Source: Parvibaculaceae bacterium PLY_AMNH_Bact1 (lineage in GTDB: Bacteria > Pseudomonadota > Alphaproteobacteria > Parvibaculales > Parvibaculaceae). Taken from it: a stretch of 64,000 nt of DNA. The notes below the pieces were generated by a model. It made no database searches, was not told the DNA's origin, and saw only the letters and a list, made by a program, of their open reading frames with translations. Of the stretch, positions 1 through 8,297 are shown one piece after another. How positions within the stretch are numbered: position 1 is the first letter of the stretch; every line of letters starts with the position of its first letter. The position numbers and the translations under genes were made by a program. The stretch is from positions 1,798,001-1,862,000 of the forward strand of contig CP126168.1 of assembly GCA_032881465.1 (NCBI GenBank), in the 5' to 3' direction.

Positions 1-1
1 G

Positions 2-673
2 AACTTCGTATTCGGCAGCTCCGGTTTTCTCTACCGGTCAAACAAGCTGATGTATGACCAGCAGACACAGTCTCTCTGGAACCAGTTCACCGGCAAGCCT
101 GTCGTCGGGCGTCTCACAGACTCAGATATCGCGCTCAAGACATTGCCCGTTGCCATTACCAGCTGGGGAGACTGGAAAACCGACAATCCATCAACGAAAG
201 TCTTGGGCATAGAGACCGGATATCGTCGTGACTACCGTCCAGGAAAACCCTATGGAGACTACTTCGACAGTGCCGATTTACTTTTTCCGGCACAGGTTGA
301 ACGAACAGAACTGGATCCGAAAGACTATGTGTTCGCGCTCAGATCTTCCGGCGTTGATAAGGCCTGGCCTCTCACAAGCTTTGAAAACAGGCAGGTCATC
401 AACGATGTCGCAGGCGCCCTTACACTCACTCTGATCGGTGACGCAAAGGTCCGTTCAGTGCGCGCTTACCGGACCGACGGAACCAATTTTGAGAAAACGG
501 ACGATCCGCGACAAGTGGTCGCAAATGGAAAAACATGGGCCGTCACAGAGGAAGCCCTGATAAACGCTAACGGAAAGTCTTTTCCGCGCCTGCCCGGGCA
601 CATCGCCTACTGGTTTGCTTGGTCAGGTTATCTCGGCGATAGTGGGGAGCTGGCAGACGTGTCGAAAGACTAG
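2..673 (+). CDS. DUF3179 domain protein, C-terminal part (5' truncated by window)
   Basis: The frame is open from base 2, so the true start lies left of the window; an internal ATG at 50 is not the natural start. The visible residues begin FGSSGFLYRSNKLMYD and continue SLWNQFTGKPVVG, the pattern I associate with DUF3179 proteins, whose function is unknown. A Tyr/Trp-rich C-terminus (HIAYWFAWSGYL) follows. No catalytic residues can be assigned. The globin gene begins about 57 bases downstream on the same strand with its own ribosome binding site, so co-transcription is possible but not shown. The family call is fairly sure; any role is not. Confidence 0.75.
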   Translation, partial: NFVFGSSGFLYRSNKLMYDQQTQSLWNQFTGKPVVGRLTDSDIALKTLPVAITSWGDWKTDNPSTKVLGIETGYRRDYRPGKPYGDYFDSADLLFPAQVERTELDPKDYVFALRSSGVDKAWPLTSFENRQVINDVAGALTLTLIGDAKVRSVRAYRTDGTNFEKTDDPRQVVANGKTWAVTEEALINANGKSFPRLPGHIAYWFAWSGYLGDSGELADVSKD

Positions 674-729
674 CAATCACCTCTCTCACGTTGGCCAGAA
701 TACGATGCAAGTTGGCCGGAGAGAGTCCC

Positions 730-1140
730 ATGAGTGCTGTTGAAACACCAAGTAACCCGATCGAAGACTGCCTGGAACGCATTGCAACCATCCATGGCGA
801 TCCGACAGACCTTGTTTACAAAAGGCTGTTTTCCAAACATCCCGAAATGCGTGAATTGTTTCTGCTTGATCGCGATAACAGCGTGAAAGGCAACATGCTC
901 GCGCAAGTAATTGAGTGTTTCCTCGATTTCACCGGTGACAAGCATTATGGGATCAGCCTGATCGCGACTGAGAAAATCAATCACGATCAGATCGGTGTCC
1001 CGCCGGAAACCTTCGAAACCTTCTTCATCACAGTCGTGGAAACGTTTCGGGAGATACTCGGTGAACAATGGACAGAACGCGACGAAAGAACGTGGAACAA
1101 TTTGATTACGGATTTAAGTAAGGCAGTGGCCCAACAATAG
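730..1140 (+). CDS. single-domain globin-like haem protein
   Basis: A 136-residue protein, the size of one globin domain. I chose the ATG at 730 because GGAGAG lies about 7 bases upstream; the longer TTG start at 691 has no such site. The pattern LFSKHPEMRELF near residues 33-44 matches the globin B/C-helix region, and H85 in NHDQIGVPPETF fits the proximal (F8) haem ligand followed by the usual hydrophobic-GV-Pro-Glu-aromatic segment. No histidine is seen at the likely distal position (around residues 55-60). Bacterial globins of this kind bind O2 or NO or act as sensors. A response regulator lies downstream. The fold is likely, the ligand and role unknown. Confidence 0.6.
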   Translation: MSAVETPSNPIEDCLERIATIHGDPTDLVYKRLFSKHPEMRELFLLDRDNSVKGNMLAQVIECFLDFTGDKHYGISLIATEKINHDQIGVPPETFETFFITVVETFREILGEQWTERDERTWNNLITDLSKAVAQQ

Positions 1141-1359
1141 GCATGAGCCTAGTCCCAACGGTCTAGATTTTGGCCAAATAGGTCCGTTCCAAGATGACCG
1201 GAGTCGCAGTAAAATAAAGAGAAAGAGCGATTCTCGCCTTACAACCTGGCTTGGCGTGTAGGTGGATTTGCATAAAAAATCTTCGTTTTTGTTTATCGGC
1301 TGTAAAAAGTTTTCCGTTAACAATCGCTGAATACTTTAGGCGACTTATTGGGAAATGTT

Positions 1360-1905
1360 ATGTCATCGACTGATTACGACCTCAGTGTACTGACGGCCAT
1401 GTTTGTGGACGACAGTCCCTACATGCGCAAACTCATCCACGACCTTTTGATCTTGATGGGTATTGGGAAAGTCATCACCGCAAGTGACGGCGAAGCTGCC
1501 TTAAAACTCTACAAAGAACAGGTGCCAGACCTCCTCATTACCGATGCGAGCATGAAACCAATGGATGGGTACGAGCTGGTTCGGCGCATCCGAATGGACG
1601 CAGACAACCCCAATCCCTTTGTGCCAATCATCATGCTCTCAGGCCATGTGGAAATGACCAACATCGAAAAAGCGCGAGACCAGGGTGTAACAGAATACCT
1701 GGCGAAACCAGTATCGGCTCAAAGCCTGATGACTCGCGTTATTAGTGTCATTGAGCGACCAAGGCAGTTTGTAAAAGTGGGGCCCTATTTCGGCCCGGAT
1801 CGACGTCGCCACACAGACGACGTCTTTTTCGGCGACGACAAGCGAGGCGGCGCGGAAGATCGGACAGCGCAAAATTCAGATGATACGGACACCTGGGCAA
1901 TCTGA
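1360..1905 (+). CDS. CheY-like single-domain response regulator with C-terminal tail
   Basis: Receiver domain over about residues 10-130: acidic pair in MFVDDSP, phospho-acceptor Asp in LLITDASMKPMDG, Ser in MLSGH and Lys in YLAKPVS, all the conserved positions. There is no DNA-binding output domain. A roughly 45-residue tail contains GPYFGPDRRR and an acidic end, a signature I have seen on alphaproteobacterial stand-alone receivers without known function. The ATG at 1360 is preferred (GGGA about 6 bases upstream) over the TTG at 1348. The next gene downstream, about 55 bases away, encodes an Hpt-like helical protein that could be its phosphotransfer partner; this pairing is inferred from adjacency. 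Confidence 0.85.
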   Translation: MSSTDYDLSVLTAMFVDDSPYMRKLIHDLLILMGIGKVITASDGEAALKLYKEQVPDLLITDASMKPMDGYELVRRIRMDADNPNPFVPIIMLSGHVEMTNIEKARDQGVTEYLAKPVSAQSLMTRVISVIERPRQFVKVGPYFGPDRRRHTDDVFFGDDKRGGAEDRTAQNSDDTDTWAI

Positions 1906-1960
1906 TTGACCATTCAAGATTGAAGCCGACCAAAAACGGACCTAAAGCGAGCGTAGACTT

Positions 1961-2542
1961 ATGACCACGGAAGCTGACAAGACGAACGAAGGACGCAAGC
2001 AGGCGCCCGTTGGCAAACGTGGCGCCGATAAGAAGGGCGACCCCTGCGAGTTCATCAATCCACCAAATCTCCTATTAGCGAAAGTCAGTCACAACCCCAG
2101 CCTGAAGCACGTCCGCAATCTCACAGAGAGTAAATTTAAGCCGGATAAAGCGCGCCTTCAGAAGATGACAACGTTGATCTCGGAGAATGAAGAAAAGTGC
2201 ACCGCCGCACTAAACAAGAAGATCAAACAGATTGAGCCTGTCTATCGGGATTTACAAGATGGCACACTCCCCGATCGGGCATCATTTGTCGAAGAGTGCA
2301 AAGACATTCATGGTGCCGCCAAAGCGCTTGATCACATCCCGGTCATCCGCATCACTGCGTCGCTTCTTCGATACTTACGTGCCAACATCTCTGATGGTGC
2401 AAGAGACCCTGCCGTCTTCTCCGCACACCTTGATGCGCTCTTCAACAGAAATGCGCTTGATGTAAAGCTTGATGCGCCAACGAAACTTGTCCTCACTGCG
2501 CTGGAAACTCTGGTCGACCACGCGGTCACGGCTAAGGCTTGA
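1961..2542 (+). CDS. hypothetical helical protein, possible Hpt-like
   Basis: 193 residues with a charged, Lys-rich N-terminus and an all-helical remainder. The segment around residues 112-130 (KDIHGAAKALDHIP followed by a hydrophobic helix) resembles the phospho-acceptor helix of histidine phosphotransfer (Hpt) domains, where a surface His is followed by small residues. It follows a receiver-only response regulator on the same strand. There is no signal peptide or membrane segment. Its stop is 3 bases from the convergent recO stop. The Hpt assignment is an inference from one motif plus context; it could equally be an unrelated helical protein. Confidence 0.5.
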   Translation: MTTEADKTNEGRKQAPVGKRGADKKGDPCEFINPPNLLLAKVSHNPSLKHVRNLTESKFKPDKARLQKMTTLISENEEKCTAALNKKIKQIEPVYRDLQDGTLPDRASFVEECKDIHGAAKALDHIPVIRITASLLRYLRANISDGARDPAVFSAHLDALFNRNALDVKLDAPTKLVLTALETLVDHAVTAKA

Positions 2543-2545
2543 AAT

Positions 2546-3289
2546 TCACCGCTCGCCAAGCGACTTGGTGGCGTTTGAAAGCCGGTCAATCAAACGATAA
2601 CGCGCATCAGGTAGGCGCCCATGAAACGGGCCGAATAAGTAGCGTTCAAGAAAGTGCCCGGTTAAGCGCAAGCCGTCAGCAACATCCTCAGGTTCAGCAG
2701 CAGTCACGCGTCCGCCAACCAGAAACGGTGGCAGACGATAGAGCCGTTTCTCATAAGGTGCGCCTGCCTCACGACTGACCGCACGGCCCGTCTTAGGTGA
2801 CACATAGACAAGATCCTCGGCTTTGCCCGTCGCCGCGCATTTTGTCAGATCGAGGCCAAACCCCAGTTCCTGCAGAAGCCCCAACTCGAAGCGAACGAAC
2901 ACTGCTGGCCAAATGTCCCCTTCCTCCAATGTATCCAGAAGAACAACAAATGCCTCATAGAGAGCAGTGTGGCGCTCTCTCTCCGGCAGGGCAGATACGA
3001 CAGCGCAAGCCCCACTCAACCCCGCCAGCGACAAGGGATCGTCCATCAGAATCCCGGCGCGAGCCCGATCAAGGTCAATGGTGAAGTTTCCCAAATGGTC
3101 CGGCAGACGAGCCCGCCAGGTTGCGCTCACAGTGTTTCCAGGCTGTAGGACAGGTTTCATCCGCCGTGAGGCACCGCCACGCACCAGACCCGCATGCCGC
3201 CCATGTTCTGAGGTGAAGAGCTCAACAATCGCACTGGTCTCACCATGCGATTTGACGGAAAGCACGACACCTTCGTCACGCCACTCCAA
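2546..3289 (-). CDS. recO: DNA repair protein RecO
   Basis: 247 residues, normal for RecO. The N-terminus MEWRDEGVVLSVKSHGE is the typical OB-fold start, with LFTSEHGRHAGLVRGG following, and the C-terminal helical half contains FELGLLQELGFGLDL. RecO loads RecA on SSB-coated DNA in the RecFOR gap-repair pathway. The zinc-binding cysteines known in some RecO proteins are mostly missing (one Cys in KCAATGKAED). It is the last gene of the minus-strand pdxJ-acpS-lepB-rnc-era-recO run, with 54 bases between era and recO, an order common in Alphaproteobacteria. Confidence 0.95.
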   Translation of the reverse strand: MEWRDEGVVLSVKSHGETSAIVELFTSEHGRHAGLVRGGASRRMKPVLQPGNTVSATWRARLPDHLGNFTIDLDRARAGILMDDPLSLAGLSGACAVVSALPERERHTALYEAFVVLLDTLEEGDIWPAVFVRFELGLLQELGFGLDLTKCAATGKAEDLVYVSPKTGRAVSREAGAPYEKRLYRLPPFLVGGRVTAAEPEDVADGLRLTGHFLERYLFGPFHGRLPDARYRLIDRLSNATKSLGER

Positions 3290-3343
3290 ATCAGCCTCCT
3301 CCTGCTGCGCGAACCATTGAATATCCTGGTTCCAAATCGCCCC

Positions 3344-4270
3344 TTAGTCCTTTGGAAATTCCAATCCCATTTCCTGAAACCGTTCCTTCTCCTCACCCCA
3401 TTTTTCACGGACCTTCACGTGAAGGAAAAGATGGACTTTATGATCAAACAGTTCGACCATCTCTTCCCGTGCCATCTTACCGATGGCTTTGAGAGACTGC
3501 CCGCCCTTCCCGATCACGATCTTTTTCTGACTATCTCGTTCCACATAGATGGTCTGCTCAACTTTGGCGCTGCCATCCTTCTGGCTAGTCCACTGTTCTG
3601 TCTCAACGGTCAGAGCATAGGGAACCTCCTGATGCAGCCGGAGATAGAGTTTTTCACGGGTGATTTCAGCCGCCATTGAGCGCAATGGAATGTCGGCAAT
3701 TTGATCTTCTGGATAGTGCCAGGGCCCTAGCGGCATCAACCCCGCGAGGTGTTTGCGCAAATCTTCAAGGCCATGTCCTTTTTCCGCGGAGATCATAAAG
3801 ACATCGGAAAAATCAGCTGTCTCAGTCAGCCGTGCTGTTAGGGCCAGCAGCGCCTCATGTTTCACGAGATCAATCTTGTTGAGAGCCAGCATGGCCGAAC
3901 GTCCAGATTTCTTGAGGCCATCAAGAATGCGCTCAACATCTTCGTCCACACCGCGTTGAGCATCAACGAGTAGCACAACAGCGTCTGCGTCAGCTGCCCC
4001 GCCCCATGCAGCTTCAACCATGGCTCGGTCCAATCGGCGACGCGGCTGAAAGATGCCCGGCGTGTCCACAAAAACGATCTGTGTTTGCCCTTCCAAGGCA
4101 ATCCCCCGGATACGCGCTCGGGTCGTTTGAACCTTGTGTGTCACAATTGAGACTTTGGAGCCCACCATCTGGTTGAGCAGGGTTGATTTACCGGCGTTCG
4201 GCGCACCGATAAGCGCCACAAAGCCACACCTTGTCTGCTGTGCACCGCCATCTTCGGGAGCATTCGTCAT
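3344..4270 (-). CDS. era: GTPase Era
   Basis: 308 residues. The GTPase domain has G1 GAPNAGKST, G3 DTPG and G4 NKID; the C-terminal KH domain carries VIGKGGQSLKAIG and binds the 3' end of 16S rRNA during 30S maturation. The end RFQEMGLEFPKD is a normal Era tail region. The ATG overlaps the last 4 bases of the rnc reading frame, giving translational coupling with RNase III, a conserved arrangement. The protein acts in the cytoplasm and at the inner membrane surface. Nothing in the sequence looks defective. Confidence 0.97.
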   Translation of the reverse strand: MTNAPEDGGAQQTRCGFVALIGAPNAGKSTLLNQMVGSKVSIVTHKVQTTRARIRGIALEGQTQIVFVDTPGIFQPRRRLDRAMVEAAWGGAADADAVVLLVDAQRGVDEDVERILDGLKKSGRSAMLALNKIDLVKHEALLALTARLTETADFSDVFMISAEKGHGLEDLRKHLAGLMPLGPWHYPEDQIADIPLRSMAAEITREKLYLRLHQEVPYALTVETEQWTSQKDGSAKVEQTIYVERDSQKKIVIGKGGQSLKAIGKMAREEMVELFDHKVHLFLHVKVREKWGEEKERFQEMGLEFPKD

Positions 4271-4950
4271 GAGCCAATTCCTTCTCGCGTCAACATCCGC
4301 TCCGCAGCAGCCTGCTCGGCCATTCTTTTGGAAGGTCCCTTTGCCAAAATTGGAGGCAATCCGGACACTGTCAATTCTATCTCAAATTCAGGCGCATGAT
4401 CTGGCCCGGTTCGCCCAACCGCATCGTATCGCGGCAAGCCCTTTTTCTGCGCCTGCGCCCATTCTTGCAAAATCGTTTTTGGATCCCGCGGCGGCGCCTT
4501 CATCGCGTCCAGTTTCGGGCCCCACCAAGACTCGATGAATGCGCTCGCGACGGACACGCCCCCATCAAGGTAGAGCGCTGCAATGACAGCTTCACAGGCG
4601 TCCGCCAGAATGCTCCCACGGTCCCGCGCACCCGCCTTCTCTTCGCCCTTTGTCATGCGAAGGGCAGCGCCCATATCAAGCTCACGCGCGACAGTGGCGC
4701 AGGTCTCCGCTCGTACCAGAGCATTGAGCCGCACCGCGAGGTCGCCCTCTTCTTCTGCCGGAAAGCGATGATACAGCATGTCCGAGATGACCAGCCCAAG
4801 CACGCGGTCACCTAAGAATTCCAACCGTTCATAGCCAAGCTCACCCTGCGCCAAGGCCTGGCTTCCATGAGTTAACGCTCGCCGGAGCAGGGTCACATCT
4901 TTGAACTGATGTCCAACCCGTTCCGCAAGTGCCGCGATTTCATCGGTCAT
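4267..4950 (-). CDS. rnc: ribonuclease III
   Basis: 227 residues from the ATG at 4950 (MTDEIAALAERVG). A longer in-frame start at 4998 would overlap lepB by 41 bases and adds a non-conserved stretch. The catalytic signature ERLEFLGDRVLGLVI is present, with further acidic residues later (DACEAVIAALY). A dsRNA-binding domain occupies the C-terminal third (ILQEWAQAQKKGLPRYDAV and later AEQAAAERML). The enzyme cleaves double-stranded RNA for rRNA processing and mRNA control. It lies 7 bases after lepB and overlaps era by 4 bases, so the three are surely one transcript. Confidence 0.96.
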   Translation of the reverse strand: MTDEIAALAERVGHQFKDVTLLRRALTHGSQALAQGELGYERLEFLGDRVLGLVISDMLYHRFPAEEEGDLAVRLNALVRAETCATVARELDMGAALRMTKGEEKAGARDRGSILADACEAVIAALYLDGGVSVASAFIESWWGPKLDAMKAPPRDPKTILQEWAQAQKKGLPRYDAVGRTGPDHAPEFEIELTVSGLPPILAKGPSKRMAEQAAAERMLTREGIGS

Positions 4951-4957
4951 GAGGTTA

Positions 4958-5710
4958 TCAATTAAGGCCGTCGAAAATCCGATCCCAACGGATCGCACTC
5001 GGCCAGCCCCAAAATTCCCAGATACGGGCGGAACTATCCGTCGAGAAGAAGATCACTTGCGCCTTGCCGACAAAGTTTTCCAGAGGCACATAGCCAACTT
5101 CGCTTGGAACACGGCTATCTGCGGAATTGTCGCGATTGTCACCCATCATAAAGTAATGCCCTGCGGGCACCCGGTAGACACCAGTATTGTCACTCCGTGC
5201 ATTCAATCGGCTGTCGAGCGTTGTATAGGTCACACCATTTGGTAGCGTTTCCTGATACTGGGCGATCTCTTCGACATTTCCAAAGCGGTCACGTGCGATG
5301 AAGTTCTCGATCCGCTCCCGTGGAACAGCAACCCCATTGATGTAGAGGATCGAATTCCGCAGTTGGATCTCGTCTCCAGGAAGGCCAATGACCCGTTTGA
5401 TAAAATCAGTCCGGTTATCTTTCGGCGTTTTAAAAACAGCAATGTCGCCGCGCTCAGGTTCGCCCGACAGCACGCGCCCATCAAACAGGCCGGGGCTGAA
5501 GGGAAAGGAATGCCGGGAATACCCGTAGGAATATTTCGAGACGAACAGATAATCGCCAATCAACAGATTGGGGATCATTGATCCGCTTGGAATATTGAAC
5601 GGCTGAAAGAGGAAGGTCCGGATCAACAGCGCAATCAGGAGCGCATACGCGATAGTTTTTACGTTCTCTGCCCACGCAACTTCCCGCAGGCTTTTCATTT
5701 TTTCGGTCAT
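4958..5710 (-). CDS. lepB: signal peptidase I
   Basis: 250 residues. An N-terminal membrane anchor (about residues 17-35) precedes the catalytic Ser in NIPSGSM; the general-base Lys lies in FIKRVIGLPGD, and GHYFMMGDNRDNSADSR is the conserved box near the C-terminus. The enzyme removes signal peptides from Sec- and Tat-exported proteins at the periplasmic face of the inner membrane, and so serves several exported proteins in this window. Placement before rnc and era is the usual alphaproteobacterial order. Start ATG at 5710. Confidence 0.96.
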   Translation of the reverse strand: MTEKMKSLREVAWAENVKTIAYALLIALLIRTFLFQPFNIPSGSMIPNLLIGDYLFVSKYSYGYSRHSFPFSPGLFDGRVLSGEPERGDIAVFKTPKDNRTDFIKRVIGLPGDEIQLRNSILYINGVAVPRERIENFIARDRFGNVEEIAQYQETLPNGVTYTTLDSRLNARSDNTGVYRVPAGHYFMMGDNRDNSADSRVPSEVGYVPLENFVGKAQVIFFSTDSSARIWEFWGWPSAIRWDRIFDGLN

Positions 5711-5792
5711 TACTACCGGCGCTCACTCACGAAATATGTCAAAAGTGGCGGGACCATACCACAAACTCCGCCCCGTCACCCCTCGAACCTCG

Positions 5793-6215
5793 CTAAAGGT
5801 TACCACCTCTGGATCCGCCATTGGGAACCGCGGAAATGATGACGATCGCCTGCGCCAGAGGCCCGTCATCAGTGATGGTGAGGTGAATTTGGGCCTCCAT
5901 GCCATCCGGAATCATCATCGCCAGTCGATCGGCAGCTCCACCGGTCAGCGCCATGGTTGGCTGCCCCGACCGCAGATTAACAACCCCCATATCCCGCCAG
6001 AAAACGCCCTGTCGAATTCCGGTGCCCAGAGCCTTCGAGCAAGCTTCTTTGGCAGCAAATCGCTTTGCATAGGACGCCGCCCTGTTTCGGCGGCGCTCTG
6101 ACTTCTGTCGTTCGATGTCGGTGTAGAGGCGATTGATAAACCGCTCGCCGTGGCGTTCGAGGGTCCGTTCAATGCGGGTAATGTCGATAATATCGTTACC
6201 GATACCAAGAATCAT
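5793..6215 (-). CDS. acpS: holo-[acyl-carrier-protein] synthase
   Basis: 140 residues. The start [16 protein letters not shown] carries the Mg2+-binding Asp, and [16 protein letters not shown] is the second AcpS signature with the catalytic Glu. AcpS transfers 4'-phosphopantetheine from CoA to acyl carrier protein. Both signatures are intact; the C-terminus ends in a short Gly-rich tail. An 82-base gap separates it from lepB and 79 bases from pdxJ upstream; the latter gap holds a palindromic repeat that may attenuate transcription into this gene. Confidence 0.95.
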   Translation of the reverse strand: MILGIGNDIIDITRIERTLERHGERFINRLYTDIERQKSERRRNRAASYAKRFAAKEACSKALGTGIRQGVFWRDMGVVNLRSGQPTMALTGGAADRLAMMIPDGMEAQIHLTITDDGPLAQAIVIISAVPNGGSRGGNL

Positions 6216-6234
6216 ATGAGGCCCTCAGGAGGGT

Positions 6235-6297
6235 TAGAGCGTTTTCAGCAAAAGGTGCAGACTTTTGCGGTTCGAAAACGCGACAAAAAAGGCTCTA
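6235..6297. repeat. intergenic palindromic repeat, copy 1
   Basis: An element between pdxJ and acpS with nested inverted arms: TAGAGC...GCTCTA at the ends and GCGTTTTC...GAAAACGC inside. The internal stretch GCAGACTTTT and the adjacent GGTTCGAAAACGCGACA recur in the rpoZ-folK gap (11092-11160). The right arm overlaps the pdxJ stop codon. It can fold as RNA on either strand. Confidence 0.7.
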
Positions 6298-7059
6298 GGC
6301 GTTCAGTGTCTCCGCTCGCGCCTCATCCATCAAGGCCCGCATTCTCTTTATCGAGGCGTCCAGCCCAATAAAGATCGCCTCACCAATCAGAAAATGTCCG
6401 ATATTGAGCTCTTTGACCTCTGGCATTGCGGCAACTGGGCCGACCGTATCAAAGGTGAGACCATGACCTACATGAACCTCAAGCCCCATCTCTGCGCCTG
6501 CCGTTGCAGCCTCCTGTATCCGCGCGAGCTCCCGGCCCGCAGTAGCGCCATCTCCATCGAAACAGGCATCGCAATAAGCCCCCGCGTGGAGCTCAACCAC
6601 AGGAGCTTTTAAGCTCACGGCCGCTTCGAGCTGTCTTTGGTCTGCTTCGATGAACAGCGACACACGAGCCGACGCCGCCGACAGTTCGGAAATCATCGGT
6701 GCAAGCCTATTATGTTGCCCCGCGACATCAAGGCCACCTTCCGTTGTCCGCTCTTCCCGGTTTTCCGGCACCAGGCAGACCGCGTGAGGCCGGTGTCGAA
6801 GAGCGATCTCCATCATTTCATCCGTCGCTGCCATCTCCAGATTGAGGGGAAGCGTTAGTTGATCCATGAGACGATCAATATCCTCATCCGAAATATGGCG
6901 GCGGTCTTCACGAAGATGCGCCGTGATGCCGTCCGCACCTGCAGCGGCGGCAATATTGGCTGCACGCAGAGGATCAGGATGCCCGCCACCGCGCGCATTT
7001 CGAATGGTCGCCACATGGTCGATATTCACGCCCAGACGTAGTTCATGTCTGTCAGTCAT
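6295..7059 (-). CDS. pdxJ: pyridoxine 5'-phosphate synthase
   Basis: 254 residues. The start [18 protein letters not shown] is the PdxJ signature, followed by [18 protein letters not shown] and VELHAGAY; the C-terminus has [11 protein letters not shown] and [14 protein letters not shown], all phosphate- or substrate-binding loops of this TIM barrel. It condenses 1-deoxyxylulose 5-phosphate with 3-amino-2-oxopropyl phosphate in vitamin B6 synthesis. It is 14 bases after a DUF2062 gene and ahead of acpS, the order seen in other Alphaproteobacteria. The stop codon lies inside the palindromic repeat. Confidence 0.97.
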   Translation of the reverse strand: MTDRHELRLGVNIDHVATIRNARGGGHPDPLRAANIAAAAGADGITAHLREDRRHISDEDIDRLMDQLTLPLNLEMAATDEMMEIALRHRPHAVCLVPENREERTTEGGLDVAGQHNRLAPMISELSAASARVSLFIEADQRQLEAAVSLKAPVVELHAGAYCDACFDGDGATAGRELARIQEAATAGAEMGLEVHVGHGLTFDTVGPVAAMPEVKELNIGHFLIGEAIFIGLDASIKRMRALMDEARAETLNA

Positions 7060-7073
7060 CTATCCCTCTCGCC

Positions 7074-7658
7074 CTAGAGCTCAGCAATCACACCTTGCTC
7101 ATCAGAGCTGTCTTCGCGGATCGCTGCCAGTTTTGCCAACCGGTCACGGCGTTTGGCCTGGTATGCTTCAACCGTACTGCGGGTGAGGTAATAGACTATT
7201 CCTGCCGTCACAAGGCCCAATGGGATACCGCCAACCAACATTGGCACCAGAACCGGCAAAACACCGTCCCAAGCCTGCCCTGACAACATATCGACCTGTA
7301 GTTCTGGTTCAGACGGTGCCTCTGATCCCTGCAACAGCCAGTACCCAAGGTCATACGTCGCAAGCCAGATGAACGGGAATGTCAGCGGGTTTCCAACAAA
7401 AGTCCCAAATGCCGACGCGATGAGATTACCGCGGAGCACCCAGGCAATGGCGAACCCGATAGCAAAGTGAAAACCGATAAAAGGCGTGAAAGAGGCAAAA
7501 GCCCCCGCCGACACTCCCAGCGCGACCGCATGAGGTGTCCCGCCAAGCCGCCATACGCGCCGCCATCCATATTGAAACGCACGCTTCCAGCCTAGCCGTG
7601 GCCAGACGAGCTCACGTAGACGCTCAATTGGGTGGAGTTCAACACGACGACGAAACAT
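7074..7658 (-). CDS. DUF2062 membrane protein
   Basis: 194 residues. Basic N-terminus (RRVELHPIERLRELVWPRLGW), then the DUF2062 core SAGAFASFTPFIGFHFAIGF, then FVGNPLTFPFIWLATYDLG and a further hydrophobic segment near residues 140-160. I count three to four membrane segments. The family is common beside pdxJ or acpS in Alphaproteobacteria but its function is unknown. It lies 6 bases from pyrE and 14 from pdxJ, so it belongs to the same transcript. Confidence 0.85.
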   Translation of the reverse strand: MFRRRVELHPIERLRELVWPRLGWKRAFQYGWRRVWRLGGTPHAVALGVSAGAFASFTPFIGFHFAIGFAIAWVLRGNLIASAFGTFVGNPLTFPFIWLATYDLGYWLLQGSEAPSEPELQVDMLSGQAWDGVLPVLVPMLVGGIPLGLVTAGIVYYLTRSTVEAYQAKRRDRLAKLAAIREDSSDEQGVIAEL

Positions 7659-7664
7659 GGGTCC

Positions 7665-8249
7665 CTACTTAAGCCCCCGACTGCCCGGCTTCACAGCAGG
7701 AATAGCAGCCAATTCTGGCGGCAATTTGCCTGCCTCATAGGCTGGCACAGAAAGCTGTGTCAATGATGCGAGCTTCACACCGATTTTTGCTTTCCCGCTG
7801 GAGCGGTCAATCAAGCATGCGGCACCGACAACGCTACCGCCGGCTGCCCGAATGGCCGCAATCGCCTCACGGGACGAGAGCCCTGTGGTTACGATGTCTT
7901 CGACCATCAACACGCGCGTGCCCTTCGGGATGTCAAACCCGCGGCGGAGCGTGAATTCACCATCCACACGCTCAAGGAAGATGGCAGGCACGCCCAATTG
8001 CCGTCCCATTTCATAACCGACAATGACACCGCCCATAGCAGGAGACACGACAAGATCAATCGGCTTGGAGATGAGCTCCTGAACGTTTTTCGCTAAAGCC
8101 TTACAGAGCCGCGCAGCGCGCTTTGCATCCATCAATGCACGCGCGCACTGCAGATACCGGCTGGAATGGAGTCCGGACGACAGCACGAAATGCCCATCCA
8201 AAAGGGCCCCAGCGTCTGAAAATTCCTTCAAAACCCGTTTTTCGTCCAT
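7665..8249 (-). CDS. pyrE: orotate phosphoribosyltransferase
   Basis: 194 residues. The PRPP-binding motif VLMVEDIVTTGLSSREAI is diagnostic for this phosphoribosyltransferase; GHFVLSSGLHSSRYLQC near the N-terminus and DLVVSPAMGGVIVGYE complete the family pattern. It makes orotidine 5'-monophosphate in pyrimidine synthesis. The protein is slightly shorter than the E. coli enzyme, as usual for the alphaproteobacterial type. It lies 48 bases downstream of the (p)ppGpp synthetase gene and directly upstream of DUF2062. Confidence 0.95.
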   Translation of the reverse strand: MDEKRVLKEFSDAGALLDGHFVLSSGLHSSRYLQCARALMDAKRAARLCKALAKNVQELISKPIDLVVSPAMGGVIVGYEMGRQLGVPAIFLERVDGEFTLRRGFDIPKGTRVLMVEDIVTTGLSSREAIAAIRAAGGSVVGAACLIDRSSGKAKIGVKLASLTQLSVPAYEAGKLPPELAAIPAVKPGSRGLK

Positions 8250-8297
8250 ATCATTCCATACCAGTTTTTTGTTGTTGGCTTCTTAAGAGCCTGATCT

